Assembly: GCF_001591025.1 (NCBI RefSeq)
Contig: NZ_BCTZ01000012.1
Coordinates: 186,001 to 250,000, forward strand
DNA: 64,000 bases
Source of the DNA: Sphingomonas soli NBRC 100801
Lineage (GTDB): Bacteria; Pseudomonadota; Alphaproteobacteria; Sphingomonadales; Sphingomonadaceae
Direction of reading: 5' to 3'
Shown here: piece after piece, positions 63,331 to 64,000 of the stretch
Numbering within the stretch: position 1 is the first letter of the stretch
Layout of the letters: every line of letters begins with the position of its first letter
Program-made: the position numbers and the translations under genes
The notes under the pieces: generated by a model
What the model saw: only the letters and a program-made list of their open reading frames with translations
The model's database searches: none
Told to the model about the DNA's origin: nothing

Positions 63331-64000
63331 ATGGCTGAGAATGTGCCCCAGATGATCGCCCGGATGGGCAGCAATGCCCGGAGCGCCGCCGCGCAGCTCG
63401 CGGGCATGTCGAGCGCGGCGAAGCGCAATGCTTTGCTTGCCGCGGCACAGGCGATCCGGGCCGATAGCGCGGCGATTGTTGCGGCCAACGCGCGCGATAT
63501 GGCCGCCGCCGAGGCAAATGGCCTGTCCGGCGCGCTGCTTGATCGGCTCCGGCTCGATGCCGCGCGCGTCGAGGCCATGGCGGCGGGCGTCGAGGCGGTG
63601 GCGAAGCTGGCGGACCCGGTGGGCGACGTGATCGAGCGCACCGAGCGGCCCAACGGGCTGGTGCTCAGCCGCGTTCGCGTGCCCATCGGCGTGATCGGCA
63701 TCATCTATGAAAGTCGCCCCAACGTGACCGCCGATGCGGGCGCGCTCGCGGCGATGTCTGGCAATGCGGCGATCCTGCGCGGCGGATCGGAAGCGGTGCA
63801 CAGCAACCGCGCGATCCACACCGCGCTTGCCCGCGGGCTCGAAGCGGGCGGCATGCCGGCCGATGCGGTCCAGCTCGTTCCCACCACCGATCGTGCCGCG
63901 GTCGGCGCGATGCTGACGGCCGAGGGACTGATCGACATGGTGGTGCCGCGCGGGGGCAAGAGCCTGGTCGCGCGCGTGCAGAGCGAGGCGCGGGTGCCCG
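63331..64000 (+). CDS. proA: Glutamate-5-semialdehyde dehydrogenase, N-terminal part (runs off window)
   Basis: ProA reduces glutamyl-5-phosphate to the semialdehyde in proline synthesis. About 223 residues are in view, and the catalytic cysteine lies beyond the window end. Landmarks are NARDMAAAEANGLSGALLDRL, VRVPIGVIGIIYESRPNVT, AAILRGGSEAVHSN and IDMVVPRGGKSLV, the NADPH-binding region of the aldehyde dehydrogenase superfamily. The ATG at 63331 is the only sensible start. The gene is divergent from the DUF3667 gene. Confidence 0.95.
   Translation, partial: MAENVPQMIARMGSNARSAAAQLAGMSSAAKRNALLAAAQAIRADSAAIVAANARDMAAAEANGLSGALLDRLRLDAARVEAMAAGVEAVAKLADPVGDVIERTERPNGLVLSRVRVPIGVIGIIYESRPNVTADAGALAAMSGNAAILRGGSEAVHSNRAIHTALARGLEAGGMPADAVQLVPTTDRAAVGAMLTAEGLIDMVVPRGGKSLVARVQSEARVP

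Overview
The window is a GC-rich stretch of chromosome, almost entirely coding, from what looks like a sphingomonad alphaproteobacterium (Sphingomonas or a close relative). This assignment is inferred from a crtY-crtI-crtB carotenoid cluster, the Heparinase II/III-purH order, a sigma-54 driven glnK-amtB pair, a ptsP-type nitrogen phosphotransferase enzyme I, and a thiC gene behind a TPP riboswitch. I found no rRNA, tRNA, CRISPR array, complete prophage or insertion sequence.

Layout. 1-8.8 kb: end of a heparinase-like gene, purH, then a leftward block with polA, a coupled polysaccharide flippase, and a class A beta-lactamase-like hydrolase. 9-15.8 kb: nadB, a secreted esterase, an ABC ATPase, a zinc-finger protein, tldD and two small DUF genes. 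15.8-17.8 kb: glnK-amtB with a near-consensus -24/-12 promoter, a structured leader and a strong terminator. 17.9-25.2 kb: a GMC oxidoreductase and a sterol-desaturase-family protein, a tightly overlapped recQ operon, then a divergent acetyltransferase plus a rare bacterial GH47 alpha-mannosidase. 25.3-30 kb: HerA-like ATPase, alpha/beta hydrolase, Atm1-like ABC exporter. 30-34.2 kb: crtY-crtI-LOG-crtB, all translationally coupled. 34.3-37.6 kb: divergent GST/TetR pair and a three-gene unit with a second sterol-desaturase-like hydroxylase. 37.7-40.5 kb: TPP riboswitch, thiC, dodecin, and a DUF2061 gene under a Fur-like palindrome.

40.6-43.8 kb: the only clearly foreign-looking segment, an AT-richer Fic (AMPylase-type) gene with its own inhibitory helix and C-terminal winged helix, next to a terminase-small-subunit-like HTH protein. 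43.8-53.3 kb: small stress and repair genes (PhnA-like, PNPOx-like, ung, csaA), ubiG, lysC, trhO, a TonB-like protein, a GST, a nitronate monooxygenase, and a padR-HAAS pair with a clear operator. 53.4-64 kb: a lipoprotein, ptsP, a RodZ-like protein, a YbgF/CpoB-like periplasmic protein, tilS, ftsH, a small secreted protein with a decayed tandem copy, a DUF3667 membrane protein, and the start of proA.

The most notable items are the GH47 mannosidase, the LOG-family gene inside the carotenoid operon, the ftsH terminator whose 3' arm is also the ribosome binding site of the next gene, the decayed paralogue behind that gene, the Fic island, and several well-defined regulatory palindromes.
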